DNA from: Fibrobacter sp. UWR2
Lineage (GTDB): Bacteria > Fibrobacterota > Fibrobacteria > Fibrobacterales > Fibrobacteraceae
NCBI RefSeq assembly: GCF_002210285.1
Contig: NZ_MWQE01000009.1
Span: 62,001 to 126,000 of the forward strand
DNA length: 64,000 nucleotides
Direction: 5' to 3'
Positions within the stretch are counted from its first letter, which is position 1. Each line of letters opens with the position of its first letter. A program made the position numbers and the translations under genes. A model generated the notes under the pieces. The model did not search any database and was not told where the DNA came from. It saw nothing but the letters and a program-made list of their open reading frames with translations. Below, one piece after another: positions 51,747 to 60,158 of this stretch.

Positions 51747-53342
51747 TTAGCGCTTCGCGAGGTGGAGCTTGCGGAGGATTTTGCCGAGCAGTTCGTTTAG
51801 AATATCCTTCGCATCTTTGCTGCCGAGGTAGCGCTGGATAATCAGCGTGAGTGTGAAGAGCGCGATGCCAGCGGCGCAGGCGTATACGACGAGAACGATA
51901 AAGTTTGCGTTACGTACAAACTCACCGGAAATATGGTCGAGCCCGATGGCGGCGAATATCATGATGCCGAAGGCGACAAGTGCGCGGCCCATGTTCAGCA
52001 GGGCATCCTTCATGCCGTCGGTGCCGTTCTTCTTGGCCCACATGAAAATCATCGAGATGACCTGGAGTATGGCGCCCGTGGCGCCGATGATGGGAACGCT
52101 CTTGATACCCAGACCGACCTCGGGTGCGCCGAGCAGGATATACGCCGGAATGGTTGCCGCAAATATGCCGGTGTTGAGCAGGGTCGGCACCCACATGCGC
52201 TCGCAGGCATAGAAGCTGCGCACGAGAACCGCCTGCAGGCAGAGCCCGAGGCTAACGGGCAGGTACCAGCGGAGGATTTCAGAAATGGCTTCGGTAGTTT
52301 CGCGCTGGAAGGCTCCGCGTTCAAAGAGAATGCGCACCGCCGGGAAGCTGAGTGCCCACACGGCGACGACTGCCGGAATCAATATGCAGAACATGCGCGA
52401 GAGGCTCTTCCAGATTTTGCGGTTGAGTTGCCCGAAGTCGCCTTCTTTTACAAGGCGTGCCATGTCAGGGTAACTTGTGACGCTTACGGAGAACCCGAAG
52501 ACTGCCACCAGCGTGTACATTACGCGGTAGGCGTAGTTGAGGCTAGAAATGCCGCCCGTGCCGAAGTTTGCGCCAAAGCTCCTGATGATGAATTCGAGCC
52601 CGAACATGGAGCCCACGCCGAGAGACATCGGGAGCATCATCTTGAAGTAGCGCACGATATCGGGATGCTTGGGCTGTACGATAAACTCATAATGCACGCC
52701 GCCACGCCGGGCGCCGAGAATCTGGAGCGCGAAGAAGCCGACGAAGGCGCCCACCGGCACGCCCCAGGCAAAACCTTCCAGGCCGTAGTCCGTGCCGGTG
52801 TACTTACCGAGCGCGAGCCCGGCCGCACCGCCTGCGACAATCGCCACGTTGTAGATGAGGCCAGTGAGCGAGGGAATCAGGAACTGCTTGCGGGTGTGCT
52901 GCACGGCCACCAGGATGCTGCCCACGAAGATGAATACCTGGCCGGGCAAGATGATGCGGCCATAGTATGTGGCGCGCTCGATAAGTTCCGGCGTGGCGCC
53001 ATCGACCGTCAACAGCTGCAAAAGCTCCTTCATCCAGATGAACGCGGGCACTACCAAAATCAAGAGCGCGATGCCGAAGGTGTTGAGCACGTTGCTGAAG
53101 AACTTCCAGCCGCCCTTCTCGTCGCCGGCCACCTTGTAACCCGTGAAAATCGGTATGAAGATGATGGAGAGGAACCCGGTACTCACCACATGGTTCAGGA
53201 TGTCCGGAATCATGAAGGCGAGGTCAAGTGCGTTCTTTTCGAGCGACACGCCGGCGGCATGGGCCAGGAGCATTTCGCGGAAAATCCCGAGTACGCGGCT
53301 CAGGAGCATGCTTACAGCGACGATAATGGCGGCTTTATTCAT
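51747..53342 (-). CDS. murJ: Lipid II flippase (MurJ/MviN family)
   Basis: 531 residues, about 14 membrane segments of the MOP superfamily. The N-terminus NKAAIIVAVSMLLSRVLGIFREMLLAHAAG and the phrase DLAFMIPDILNHVVSTGFLSIIFIPIF are typical of MurJ, including the conserved Arg residues in the first helices (Arg20 and Arg25 region). It flips lipid-linked peptidoglycan precursor to the periplasm. The ATG at 53342 was chosen by family alignment; an ATG four codons upstream (53354) directly abuts a TATTTT element and is less likely. The basic C-terminal tail (RKLHLAKR) is short. Confidence 0.93.
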   Translation of the reverse strand: MNKAAIIVAVSMLLSRVLGIFREMLLAHAAGVSLEKNALDLAFMIPDILNHVVSTGFLSIIFIPIFTGYKVAGDEKGGWKFFSNVLNTFGIALLILVVPAFIWMKELLQLLTVDGATPELIERATYYGRIILPGQVFIFVGSILVAVQHTRKQFLIPSLTGLIYNVAIVAGGAAGLALGKYTGTDYGLEGFAWGVPVGAFVGFFALQILGARRGGVHYEFIVQPKHPDIVRYFKMMLPMSLGVGSMFGLEFIIRSFGANFGTGGISSLNYAYRVMYTLVAVFGFSVSVTSYPDMARLVKEGDFGQLNRKIWKSLSRMFCILIPAVVAVWALSFPAVRILFERGAFQRETTEAISEILRWYLPVSLGLCLQAVLVRSFYACERMWVPTLLNTGIFAATIPAYILLGAPEVGLGIKSVPIIGATGAILQVISMIFMWAKKNGTDGMKDALLNMGRALVAFGIMIFAAIGLDHISGEFVRNANFIVLVVYACAAGIALFTLTLIIQRYLGSKDAKDILNELLGKILRKLHLAKR

Positions 53343-53409
53343 AGATGTGCACATAAAATAGAAAGTTGTGCGCCTTTTTCGCCTACTTACGGTGCCTTTT
53401 TATATCTTT

Positions 53410-54423
53410 ATGAATATGAAAAAGATTATAGCAGCCCTTTTCTCCCTTGCGGTGGCCACATTCGCCGCGGACGTCCAGATTCTCGAACCGACCGGTGCCG
53501 ATTTTGCGCCCGTTGGCCCGACGATTGTCAAGTCGCTGCTGCGCGCGGCGGTGAGCCAGACCGGCAATACGCCCGTCGAGGACTCTTCGGAAATCCAACT
53601 GCAAACAAGCATCATAACCATGGGCGGTTACTACCTGATTATCTGCGAACAGGTCAAGGGTGGTAAAATCGTCAATTCGAACAAGCAGAAATCCGTCAGC
53701 CTGGAGGACCTCGATGTCGCCATCGAAAAGGCTGCCGTGAACGCGCTTGCGGAACGTGTCGTTGCTACCAATGCCGACTTGGTCGATGGTGCTGCCGCCC
53801 CTGCTGCTGCACCTGCTGCCCCTACCGAAGCAGCCGTGTCTGAACCGCTCCCAGTGAATACCTCGAAGGTCACCATCGAGGTCGAGGAAAAGCCTGCCGA
53901 AAATACGATGGAAAAGCGCCCCACGCATAACTACAACGGTTTTGGCCTAGGTATCGCCCTGTGGCACAACTATGATTATACGGCAGATCCCGATAATGAA
54001 GACGACCGTAGCGTAGATCGCGACTGGTCGACATCCTTCATGCTACACTATGCGCATATCTTTGAGGTTTCCACGTCTGCGGCAATCACCATGCAGGCCA
54101 ATGCGGACATGGTGTTCGGCAAGGGATGGCAGATTCACGGAGTGTTCCTGATTGGTGGCCGCTACTATATCCAGTCGGGTGCCGTTTCTCCTTACTTTGG
54201 GGCCGGATTCGGCGTTGGCGCGCAGTTTGACAACCATTACGCCGAAGTGGGCGAATATATTGGCCTTGGGCTTGCCGGTGGAGTGGAGGCGGGCGTCGTG
54301 TTCTTCCGCAATTCCGCCATCCAGCTGGAGCTCGGTGCTACATGGGATGCCCTGTGGGACGGCTTCGAGAGCTTTAGCCGGCGTTTTGGTGCCGGCAGCA
54401 TCTATATCGCAGTCAATCTCTAG
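53410..54423 (+). CDS. Predicted outer-membrane beta-barrel protein with N-terminal domain
   Basis: 337 residues. Signal peptide (KKIIAALFSLAVATFAA), then a folded domain of about 100 residues (VQILEPTGADFAPVGPTIVKSLL... EIQLQTSIITMGGYYLIICEQVKGGKIV) that looks like periplasmic assembly-type domains, a short Ala/Pro linker (about 125-145) and an amphipathic beta-rich C-terminal half with Gly/Tyr strands ending AGSIYIAVNL. The ending in a hydrophobic residue fits an outer-membrane barrel. ATG codons at 53410 and 53416 are both possible. Function unknown. Confidence 0.72.
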   Translation: MNMKKIIAALFSLAVATFAADVQILEPTGADFAPVGPTIVKSLLRAAVSQTGNTPVEDSSEIQLQTSIITMGGYYLIICEQVKGGKIVNSNKQKSVSLEDLDVAIEKAAVNALAERVVATNADLVDGAAAPAAAPAAPTEAAVSEPLPVNTSKVTIEVEEKPAENTMEKRPTHNYNGFGLGIALWHNYDYTADPDNEDDRSVDRDWSTSFMLHYAHIFEVSTSAAITMQANADMVFGKGWQIHGVFLIGGRYYIQSGAVSPYFGAGFGVGAQFDNHYAEVGEYIGLGLAGGVEAGVVFFRNSAIQLELGATWDALWDGFESFSRRFGAGSIYIAVNL

Positions 54424-55839
54424 TTACGGGATTTCGTTCGGGGTGATTCCGTACTTGCGGACATCCTGCAGGAATACGATGTTGGACTCTCCGCTTTCGA
54501 AGCGGCCCGATTCCTGTTCAGCGTTAAACTTGTCGATGCCGGAATTGTAGGCGTCGGCAAATGTCGCATTTTCGTGCGCGAGCATTGTCGTCTCGATGAA
54601 CCCGAGGGTCTTCGTTCCCTTCTCGCTTGCCCAGCCGATAAACATGTGGCTTGGAATGTTTACGATATAGACTTCGAATCCGATAGCCTCGAGGACCGAT
54701 GCCATCAGGAACGAGAATTCGTTGCAGACCGCCTGCTTGCTGCGGAGCACGGTGATGGGGTAGTCGATTTTTTGCCCGCGGCTTCCTGCGCCGTCGTTTT
54801 CGATATACTTGATGCCCCTCTTGTGGAGCACGTCAAAGACGGCTTTTACGACGCGCTGCGCACTTTGTGATATGGTCTCGTCTTCGGAATATTTCTGGTA
54901 AACCTTGAGTGTTTCATCCGGGAGGAGGGCTGCCACCTCGTCGAGGATTGCCGGGATGGAATCCATGTTCGGGGTAATCCACACGCCGTCGTACCAGTCC
55001 CTGTTCGGGATGTTGATGAGTTCTGCGCCGTTGATCTGCATGGGGTGTATGGTGGTCGGTTCAGACGATGCGAAGAACTGTATTTCGTGGTCGTTCTCGA
55101 GGGCGTATACGCGGACCTGGTAGCTTGCCTTTTTGGGGGCGGTCAGCTCGAGGAGCGCGTCGTTGTCGAACTTGAACGAAGGTGCGAGAACGACTGTCGT
55201 ATCGGGGTTGACGTTGCCGGTTACCGTCGCCGTGTCGGTGAAGCCCTCGATCCATGCCTTGACCATAATCTTTTTCCAGCGGCAGGGGACCTTGGGGTTT
55301 CCCGGCTCGCATTCGTTGCGCACGACGACAGAAAGGGGCTGCGGTGCCGACTTCCCTTCGCTGGTGTAGTTCTCGTACATGATTGGGTAGAGATTCGCGA
55401 AGGCTCCGTAGATGTCTTCCTTTGCGGTCCATATGAAGGCATCGAGAGTGCGGATTGCTGTCTGCGAGTAGATGTCGGCATAGACACTGTCGTAGAGTTT
55501 TTCGTAGAGCGAGTCGTAGTCGGCTGTCTTGAGGCTATCGAGCAGTGCGTCGCGCACGGAATCCATCCAGGCTGTGGCGAATGCGTTGTCGAAGAGGATG
55601 TTGTAAACCGTATCGACATAGGGTTCGGCGTAGAGGCTGTCCCAGAGGGTACCCGTGATTTCTTCGCGCAGAACGTTGGCGAGAGAGTCGACATTTACCT
55701 CGGGTGCGTCCTTGCCATTGATGCCATCTGCGCCGTCTTCGCCGCTGCAGGCTGAAAGTGTTGCACCAGCCATTGAGATGGCGATGACTGTTCCGGCGAC
55801 AAGTGTGCCGTCAAAAATTTTTCGGAGTGCTGAAATCAT
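54424..55839 (-). CDS. Transglutaminase-fold lipoprotein
   Basis: 471 residues. Lipoprotein signal ending LSAC, then a short collagen-like GEDGADGING run. The helical region after that is rich in Asp/Tyr/Leu (residues 50-150, many DSLYxK repeats). A middle domain follows, then a transglutaminase-like core: VLRSKQAVCNEFSFLMASVLEAIGFEVY with the nucleophile Cys near residue 375, the His in NIPSHMFIGWAS and an acidic residue in GFIETTMLAHE. It may act as a protease or crosslinking enzyme, or be inactive. The TAA abuts the TAG of the barrel gene with no gap. A palindrome overlaps its predicted promoter. Confidence 0.82.
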   Translation of the reverse strand: MISALRKIFDGTLVAGTVIAISMAGATLSACSGEDGADGINGKDAPEVNVDSLANVLREEITGTLWDSLYAEPYVDTVYNILFDNAFATAWMDSVRDALLDSLKTADYDSLYEKLYDSVYADIYSQTAIRTLDAFIWTAKEDIYGAFANLYPIMYENYTSEGKSAPQPLSVVVRNECEPGNPKVPCRWKKIMVKAWIEGFTDTATVTGNVNPDTTVVLAPSFKFDNDALLELTAPKKASYQVRVYALENDHEIQFFASSEPTTIHPMQINGAELINIPNRDWYDGVWITPNMDSIPAILDEVAALLPDETLKVYQKYSEDETISQSAQRVVKAVFDVLHKRGIKYIENDGAGSRGQKIDYPITVLRSKQAVCNEFSFLMASVLEAIGFEVYIVNIPSHMFIGWASEKGTKTLGFIETTMLAHENATFADAYNSGIDKFNAEQESGRFESGESNIVFLQDVRKYGITPNEIP

Positions 55840-55860
55840 TTTTTCTCCTTCTTGCCATTT

Positions 55861-55902
55861 GAGTTATACCAAAAAATTTAGTATAACTCCCTGGAAAAGC
55901 AA
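55861..55902 (-). promoter_or_regulatory. Promoter with palindromic operator for the transglutaminase-fold gene
   Basis: Minus-strand TTGCTT (55902-55897), 16-base spacer, TAAATT (55880-55875). A perfect 9-bp dyad GAGTTATAC/GTATAACTC (55861-55869 with 55881-55889) with an 11-base centre contains the -10 box in its centre and extends on both sides of it. Confidence 0.6.
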
Positions 55903-55906
55903 GCAC

Positions 55907-57100
55907 CTAATTGCGTACAACCTTTTTGTACTCGGCGATTTGTCGCTTGATGATGCCGTCCCAGGTGAAGCATTCGCGGATGCGCTTGCGGCTGCCTTCG
56001 AGCAACTGCTTTACGAGGCCCGGTTCGCTTTCTAGGCGCTTGAATGCATTGGCAAGGGCCTGCGGGTCTTTTTCCGGCACGAGGATTCCGCTTTCGCCGT
56101 CCACGACTACGTCGGGAATTCCGCCCACATTGCTGGCCACTATGGGGAGCCCGAGTTCCATAGCCTCGATAAGCACGACGCCGAGTCCTTCGGTATCGCC
56201 CTTGCTGTCGATGATGGCGGGGAGCGTGAACACGTTCGCCGTCCTGTACTCTTTCGCGAGATCTTCGGGCGAGAGCTTGCCGGTGAAGACGATTTCTGCA
56301 TTGCCTGCGTTATGCGCTGCCAGTTCCTTCAGTTTCTCTGTAAGGTCGCCCACGCCGACGATGCGGATTTCGAACTTGTCGCGGGGTAGGTACTTCGCCG
56401 CCTCGATGAGGTAGCAGATTCCCTTGCGCTCGATGTGGCGGCCCACGAACAGGATTTTAAACTTGCCATTTATCGGGTGTGGAACGGCCTCGACTTCCGA
56501 TGCGGCGCTCGATTCAAGCGTAGTGCCGTAAGGGCTCCATTCCACGTTCACGTTCCTGAGAGCCTTGATCTTGCTTGCAGTAAAGCTCGAGTTCGCGAAT
56601 ACCGCCTGCGCCTGCCCGATGGCGAACTTCAGGAGCGGTTTAACCCATTTCTTTTTGCGGATGAGCAGGAGTTCTGCACCGTGGAAATTGAGTACCAGAG
56701 GAATGCGGAAAAGTTTTGCGGCACCGAGCGCGATGTAGGCGTGTGGGAACGGCCAGTGGGCGTGTATCACGTCTGGCTTGAACTTGCGACAGATGGAGAT
56801 GCACTTGAAGAACCCGCTGATGATATAGGGAATGGCGAGCAGCTGTAGCCAGGGCTTGCTTGCCATCTTGCTGGGTGCGCCTTCTTCGTGCGTGAGGATT
56901 TCCCAGCCTGCGGGCGCGTAGCGGAACCGGTTTACCTTCACTCCGTCAATCTCGTGGGTCTTCAGGCCCTTGTATGCGGGGGCGAGCACCTGGATGCCGA
57001 GACCAGCCTTTTTCAGGTGTGCAACGGAGGCCCTTAACCACGGGACTTCGGCGTCTTCGTGGAATCTGGGGTATACGGAACCGATGACGAGGATCTTCAT
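55907..57100 (-). CDS. Family 4-type glycosyltransferase
   Basis: 397 residues, GT-B fold. N-terminal domain VIGSVYPRFHEDAEVPWLRASVAHLKKAG, central DVIHAHWPFPHAYIALGAAKLF, then FVGRHIERKGICYLIEAAKYLP and the donor-binding EGLGVVLIEAMELGLPIVASNVGGIPDVV. It transfers a hexose or related sugar during envelope glycan synthesis; donor unknown. It lies five bases behind the GGDEF-like gene, so the two are in one operon. Confidence 0.88.
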   Translation of the reverse strand: MKILVIGSVYPRFHEDAEVPWLRASVAHLKKAGLGIQVLAPAYKGLKTHEIDGVKVNRFRYAPAGWEILTHEEGAPSKMASKPWLQLLAIPYIISGFFKCISICRKFKPDVIHAHWPFPHAYIALGAAKLFRIPLVLNFHGAELLLIRKKKWVKPLLKFAIGQAQAVFANSSFTASKIKALRNVNVEWSPYGTTLESSAASEVEAVPHPINGKFKILFVGRHIERKGICYLIEAAKYLPRDKFEIRIVGVGDLTEKLKELAAHNAGNAEIVFTGKLSPEDLAKEYRTANVFTLPAIIDSKGDTEGLGVVLIEAMELGLPIVASNVGGIPDVVVDGESGILVPEKDPQALANAFKRLESEPGLVKQLLEGSRKRIRECFTWDGIIKRQIAEYKKVVRN

Positions 57101-57105
57101 TGTGC

Positions 57106-57597
57106 CTACGCGGGGTCGGCGGAGTTTGCGAGTTCCTGCGATATGGCTGTGATGGCGTTCAGGTCCTGCGCATCCGAGATACAGGTGGGGTAGACGATGG
57201 GTTTCACTATGGTGGAGAGCACGCTTGCGATGGAGGTGCAGCCCATGCTGTCCGCAGTCTGGAGGATTCTTCCCCTAACGCGGATCCAGCCCTCGATTTT
57301 CGAATCGAGGAGAAGCATCCCGAGACCGGCCTCGTTCTCGAGGAACCCGATAATGTCGCTGCCACGGTTGTTCTTATTCAAGGCGGTGAGGAATACGTCC
57401 CAGAACTGCGTGCTTTCTTCCTCGGTCTTGAGGATTTTCCGAATGGCTGCGAAGTCGAATTCCAGGTAGACGAAGGAACTTTTATCCTCGTCACTACGGA
57501 TAATTTCTTCCTGACAGCGCCTTTCGAATATTTCCGACGTATAGATGGAAATATTAAAGCGGTGCTTTCTAATCAATTTGAAGAGTTCTTGCTTCAT
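57106..57597 (-). CDS. GGDEF-like domain protein, degenerate
   Basis: 163 residues, no signal peptide. The fold order resembles a nucleotide-cyclase-type domain: FVYLEFDFAAIRKIL (like the first strand and helix of GGDEF), NRGSDIIGFLENEAGLGMLLLDS (where active enzymes have the RxSD, then GGDEF) and a final helix-strand. The GG(D/E)EF loop is absent, so it cannot make cyclic di-GMP; it may bind a nucleotide or regulate. The ATG at 57597 was chosen over a GTG three codons upstream (57606). Location next to a glycosyltransferase fits proteins where such domains sit in sugar-export pathways. Confidence 0.6.
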   Translation of the reverse strand: MKQELFKLIRKHRFNISIYTSEIFERRCQEEIIRSDEDKSSFVYLEFDFAAIRKILKTEEESTQFWDVFLTALNKNNRGSDIIGFLENEAGLGMLLLDSKIEGWIRVRGRILQTADSMGCTSIASVLSTIVKPIVYPTCISDAQDLNAITAISQELANSADPA

Positions 57598-57628
57598 CGC
57601 TTGCACAAAATTAGTCTATTTTTTGAGT

Positions 57629-59500
57629 ATGCAACGTTTGCTCAAATTGAAAAAAGTGCTGAAGAACAGCGTTTTGGCGTCGCTCTCCGAAAGTTTGAAG
57701 GCGGCGAAGGCCAACGGCGGAAAGTTCCGCGCCCTCTCCGGAGAAGAAATCTCCGCCCTGGAGAAGGACGGCAACCGTTGTGAGGACTGGAGCCGTGTGC
57801 TGGTTGATGCGAACTTCGCCCCCGGCCGCATTCGCAATTCCGTGTTTATGGGCGATGTTCGCCTGCCTGCGTTCTATGGGACGCTCCTGCTGCCGGGCGA
57901 TGTCTCGTTCCCGACAGGCATTTACGATAGCCTCGTGTGCAACTGCATTATCGAGAATGCTCTTGTGTACAAGGTCGGCATGCTCTGCAACGTGCTGGTG
58001 CGCAATAGCGCCGTGGTGCAGAATGTTGGGTCGCTGGTCAGCAGCGGCAAGATCAACTATATGATAGGCTCCACCATCGCGGTGGGTAACGAGATGGGGG
58101 CACGCAAGGTGCGCGTGTTCCCGGACATTACCACCGATCTCGTGGATGTCCAGCTGTTCCACAAGGGCGAACCCGACGTGGAGGCCGCGTTCGACGAGCA
58201 GTTGAAGCTGTTCCGCGAAGAGACTGCGCTGCCGTTTGGCGTGGTAGGCAAGGGTGCTGTCGTTTCGAACACTAATATTGTTCGCAACAGCTGGATTGGT
58301 TCGCATGCGCGCATTGAGGGGGCATCCAAGATTCGTAATACGGTTATCCTGAGTTCGCTCGAAGAATCTACGCACATTTACGATTCCGTTATTATCGAAA
58401 ACACCAACGTGCAGATGGGCGTGAAGGTGCATACCGGCGCCGAGGTGCAGGGCAGTGTGCTCATGAGCCGCGTGCGCGTAGGGAGCAAGGCGATTGTCAA
58501 GTCTTCTATTGTTGCACCGTGCTGCCACATTGAAGAGGGCGAGGTAAACAGTTCTTACGTGGGCCCGCTGGTGCAGATGCACCACCATTCGCTTTTGATT
58601 GCGGCGCTCTGGCCCGAAGGCTGTGGCAACATTGGCTACGGCGCAAACGTGGGCAGCAACCACACCGGCCGCATGCCCGATCAGGAGATTATGCCTGGCC
58701 AGGGAATGTTCTTTGGCCTTGGCGTGAACATCAAGTTCCCGGCGAACTACCGCGAGTCCCCGTTCACGCTTGTTGCAAGCGGCGTGACCACATTGCCGCA
58801 GCGCCTCAAGTTCCCCTTCTCGCTTATACGTCCGGGTGACCCGCAGCTTATGGGAGTGCCTGCAAAGCTCAACGAGCTCGTGCCCGCATGGAACTATACG
58901 CGCAACGCCTATGCGATGGACCGCAACCTGTTCAAGTATTCCCAGCGCGGTAAGGGCTGTGTGCCAGCATCGTTCTTTAGCATATTCAACCCCGATACTG
59001 TGCGCCAGGTATACGATGCGTACAATCGCCTGCAGGTTGGCCAGGTGCGCGACGTGTACACCAAGGAACATATCGACGGTCTGGGCGAGAACTTTATGCG
59101 CGAACGCGTGCGCCAGGGTGCGCTCACCGCTTACGGCGAGTACCTGGAACGTTATGTGCTCGATTTGCTGATTACCCTCGTTGAAGCCGATGATTCCTTG
59201 CTCAAGCAAACGCCGCGCGAACTGCGCAAACTTCTGACTGGCGACTTGAACCGTGAAATCGCGCGCGTGGTGCCGCTCCCCGAGACGCTTGATGAACTCG
59301 TGAAGCGCTTCCGCATCCTCGAGAAGAACTGGTTCGAGAACGTATTCCATGGGCTCGACAAGGATAACGAGCGCGGTCGAGCTATCTTCGATGATTACGA
59401 TGATGCGCATCCGGTCGATACGGCGTTCCTGGAATGGGAAAAGGGTCGCTTCGAGGAGACTGTCAAGCGCCTCTCGAACGTGCTCAAGAACATCGGGTAA
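57629..59500 (+). CDS. DUF4954 left-handed beta-helix protein
   Basis: 623 residues. The first 430 have hexapeptide-like repeats, for example IRNSVFMGDVRLP, ARIEGASKIRNTVILSSLEES and GSVLMSRVRVGSKAIVKSSIVAP, as in the acyl- or nucleotidyltransferase beta-helix. A family-typical stretch follows (CCHIEEGEVNSSYVGPLVQMHHHS, GYGANVGSNHTGRMPDQE). The last 170 residues are helical. The family is conserved in Bacteroidetes, Fibrobacteres and others with no known substrate. The ATG at 57629 has no clear ribosome site; a TATTTT lies six bases upstream. Followed nine bases later by the small protease gene. Confidence 0.85.
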   Translation: MQRLLKLKKVLKNSVLASLSESLKAAKANGGKFRALSGEEISALEKDGNRCEDWSRVLVDANFAPGRIRNSVFMGDVRLPAFYGTLLLPGDVSFPTGIYDSLVCNCIIENALVYKVGMLCNVLVRNSAVVQNVGSLVSSGKINYMIGSTIAVGNEMGARKVRVFPDITTDLVDVQLFHKGEPDVEAAFDEQLKLFREETALPFGVVGKGAVVSNTNIVRNSWIGSHARIEGASKIRNTVILSSLEESTHIYDSVIIENTNVQMGVKVHTGAEVQGSVLMSRVRVGSKAIVKSSIVAPCCHIEEGEVNSSYVGPLVQMHHHSLLIAALWPEGCGNIGYGANVGSNHTGRMPDQEIMPGQGMFFGLGVNIKFPANYRESPFTLVASGVTTLPQRLKFPFSLIRPGDPQLMGVPAKLNELVPAWNYTRNAYAMDRNLFKYSQRGKGCVPASFFSIFNPDTVRQVYDAYNRLQVGQVRDVYTKEHIDGLGENFMRERVRQGALTAYGEYLERYVLDLLITLVEADDSLLKQTPRELRKLLTGDLNREIARVVPLPETLDELVKRFRILEKNWFENVFHGLDKDNERGRAIFDDYDDAHPVDTAFLEWEKGRFEETVKRLSNVLKNIG

Positions 59501-59509
59501 GTTTACCGC

Positions 59510-60058
59510 ATGTATCTCACTGCATTCATTTGGGCAGAATTTATACTCCGCGTAGTGATTGAACTGCGCGAGGCCCGTGCTGTGCAGCAACGTGTAAGCG
59601 TTTTTACCTTGATGCGCTTGCTCCCGCTTATAAACGACTTTGTGCCGCTGCCGGAAAACCGCGAGCCACCCGCGCTTGGCAGGTTTGTGGAGATGCATGA
59701 ACAAGGCCACAAGGTGTTGCACCATGCATTGCTCCGGAACTTGGTGAAGGTCGCCTTCGCGCTTGTCGCCATCTGGTTTTTGGCCGCGCTGATGATCCGC
59801 TGGCAGATGTTGTTCTGGGAGGCGGTGTTGTGGCTGCATGTTGTCGCAATTCCGTTCCGCATATTCTTCCATTTCTACTGCTGGAATCAGGAATATGAAG
59901 CTGACCGCTATGCGTTAGAAAAGACGGACAAGAAGCTTGCGAAAAATAACCTGCGGGAACTGATTCGCTGCGAATACCCGCACACGCCGCTCTTTGCGCT
60001 TATCTACAGGGAGCACCCGACGGCGGTACTCCGCAAGGAACGCTTGCTGAATAGATAA
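59510..60058 (+). CDS. Small membrane M48-type zinc protease-like protein
   Basis: 182 residues. HEQGH (about residue 63) fits the zinc-binding HExxH motif, and the third ligand motif EYEADRYA (ExxAD) is near residue 130, both as in M48 peptidases such as HtpX. Two or three membrane segments lie between them (about 77-116). The protein is much shorter than HtpX (290), and lacks the usual N-terminal helices. It may be a minimal peptidase working on membrane proteins or a stub. It overlaps nothing and lies just behind the DUF4954 gene, so it is probably co-transcribed. Confidence 0.7.
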   Translation: MYLTAFIWAEFILRVVIELREARAVQQRVSVFTLMRLLPLINDFVPLPENREPPALGRFVEMHEQGHKVLHHALLRNLVKVAFALVAIWFLAALMIRWQMLFWEAVLWLHVVAIPFRIFFHFYCWNQEYEADRYALEKTDKKLAKNNLRELIRCEYPHTPLFALIYREHPTAVLRKERLLNR

Positions 60059-60158
60059 AGGCCGCGGGCGAAATGCTCGCATTTTTTCTCTGGTAAGGGG
60101 ATGTGCGCGGGTAAAGGGCCGCGCAATTTTTTTGCAGGTAGAAAATGCGCGCGACGTG

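Noticed and set aside
60121-60150. Terminator behind the sodium:solute symporter gene
   Set aside because: The arms pair with a bulge but no T-run follows on the minus strand, so evidence is too weak.
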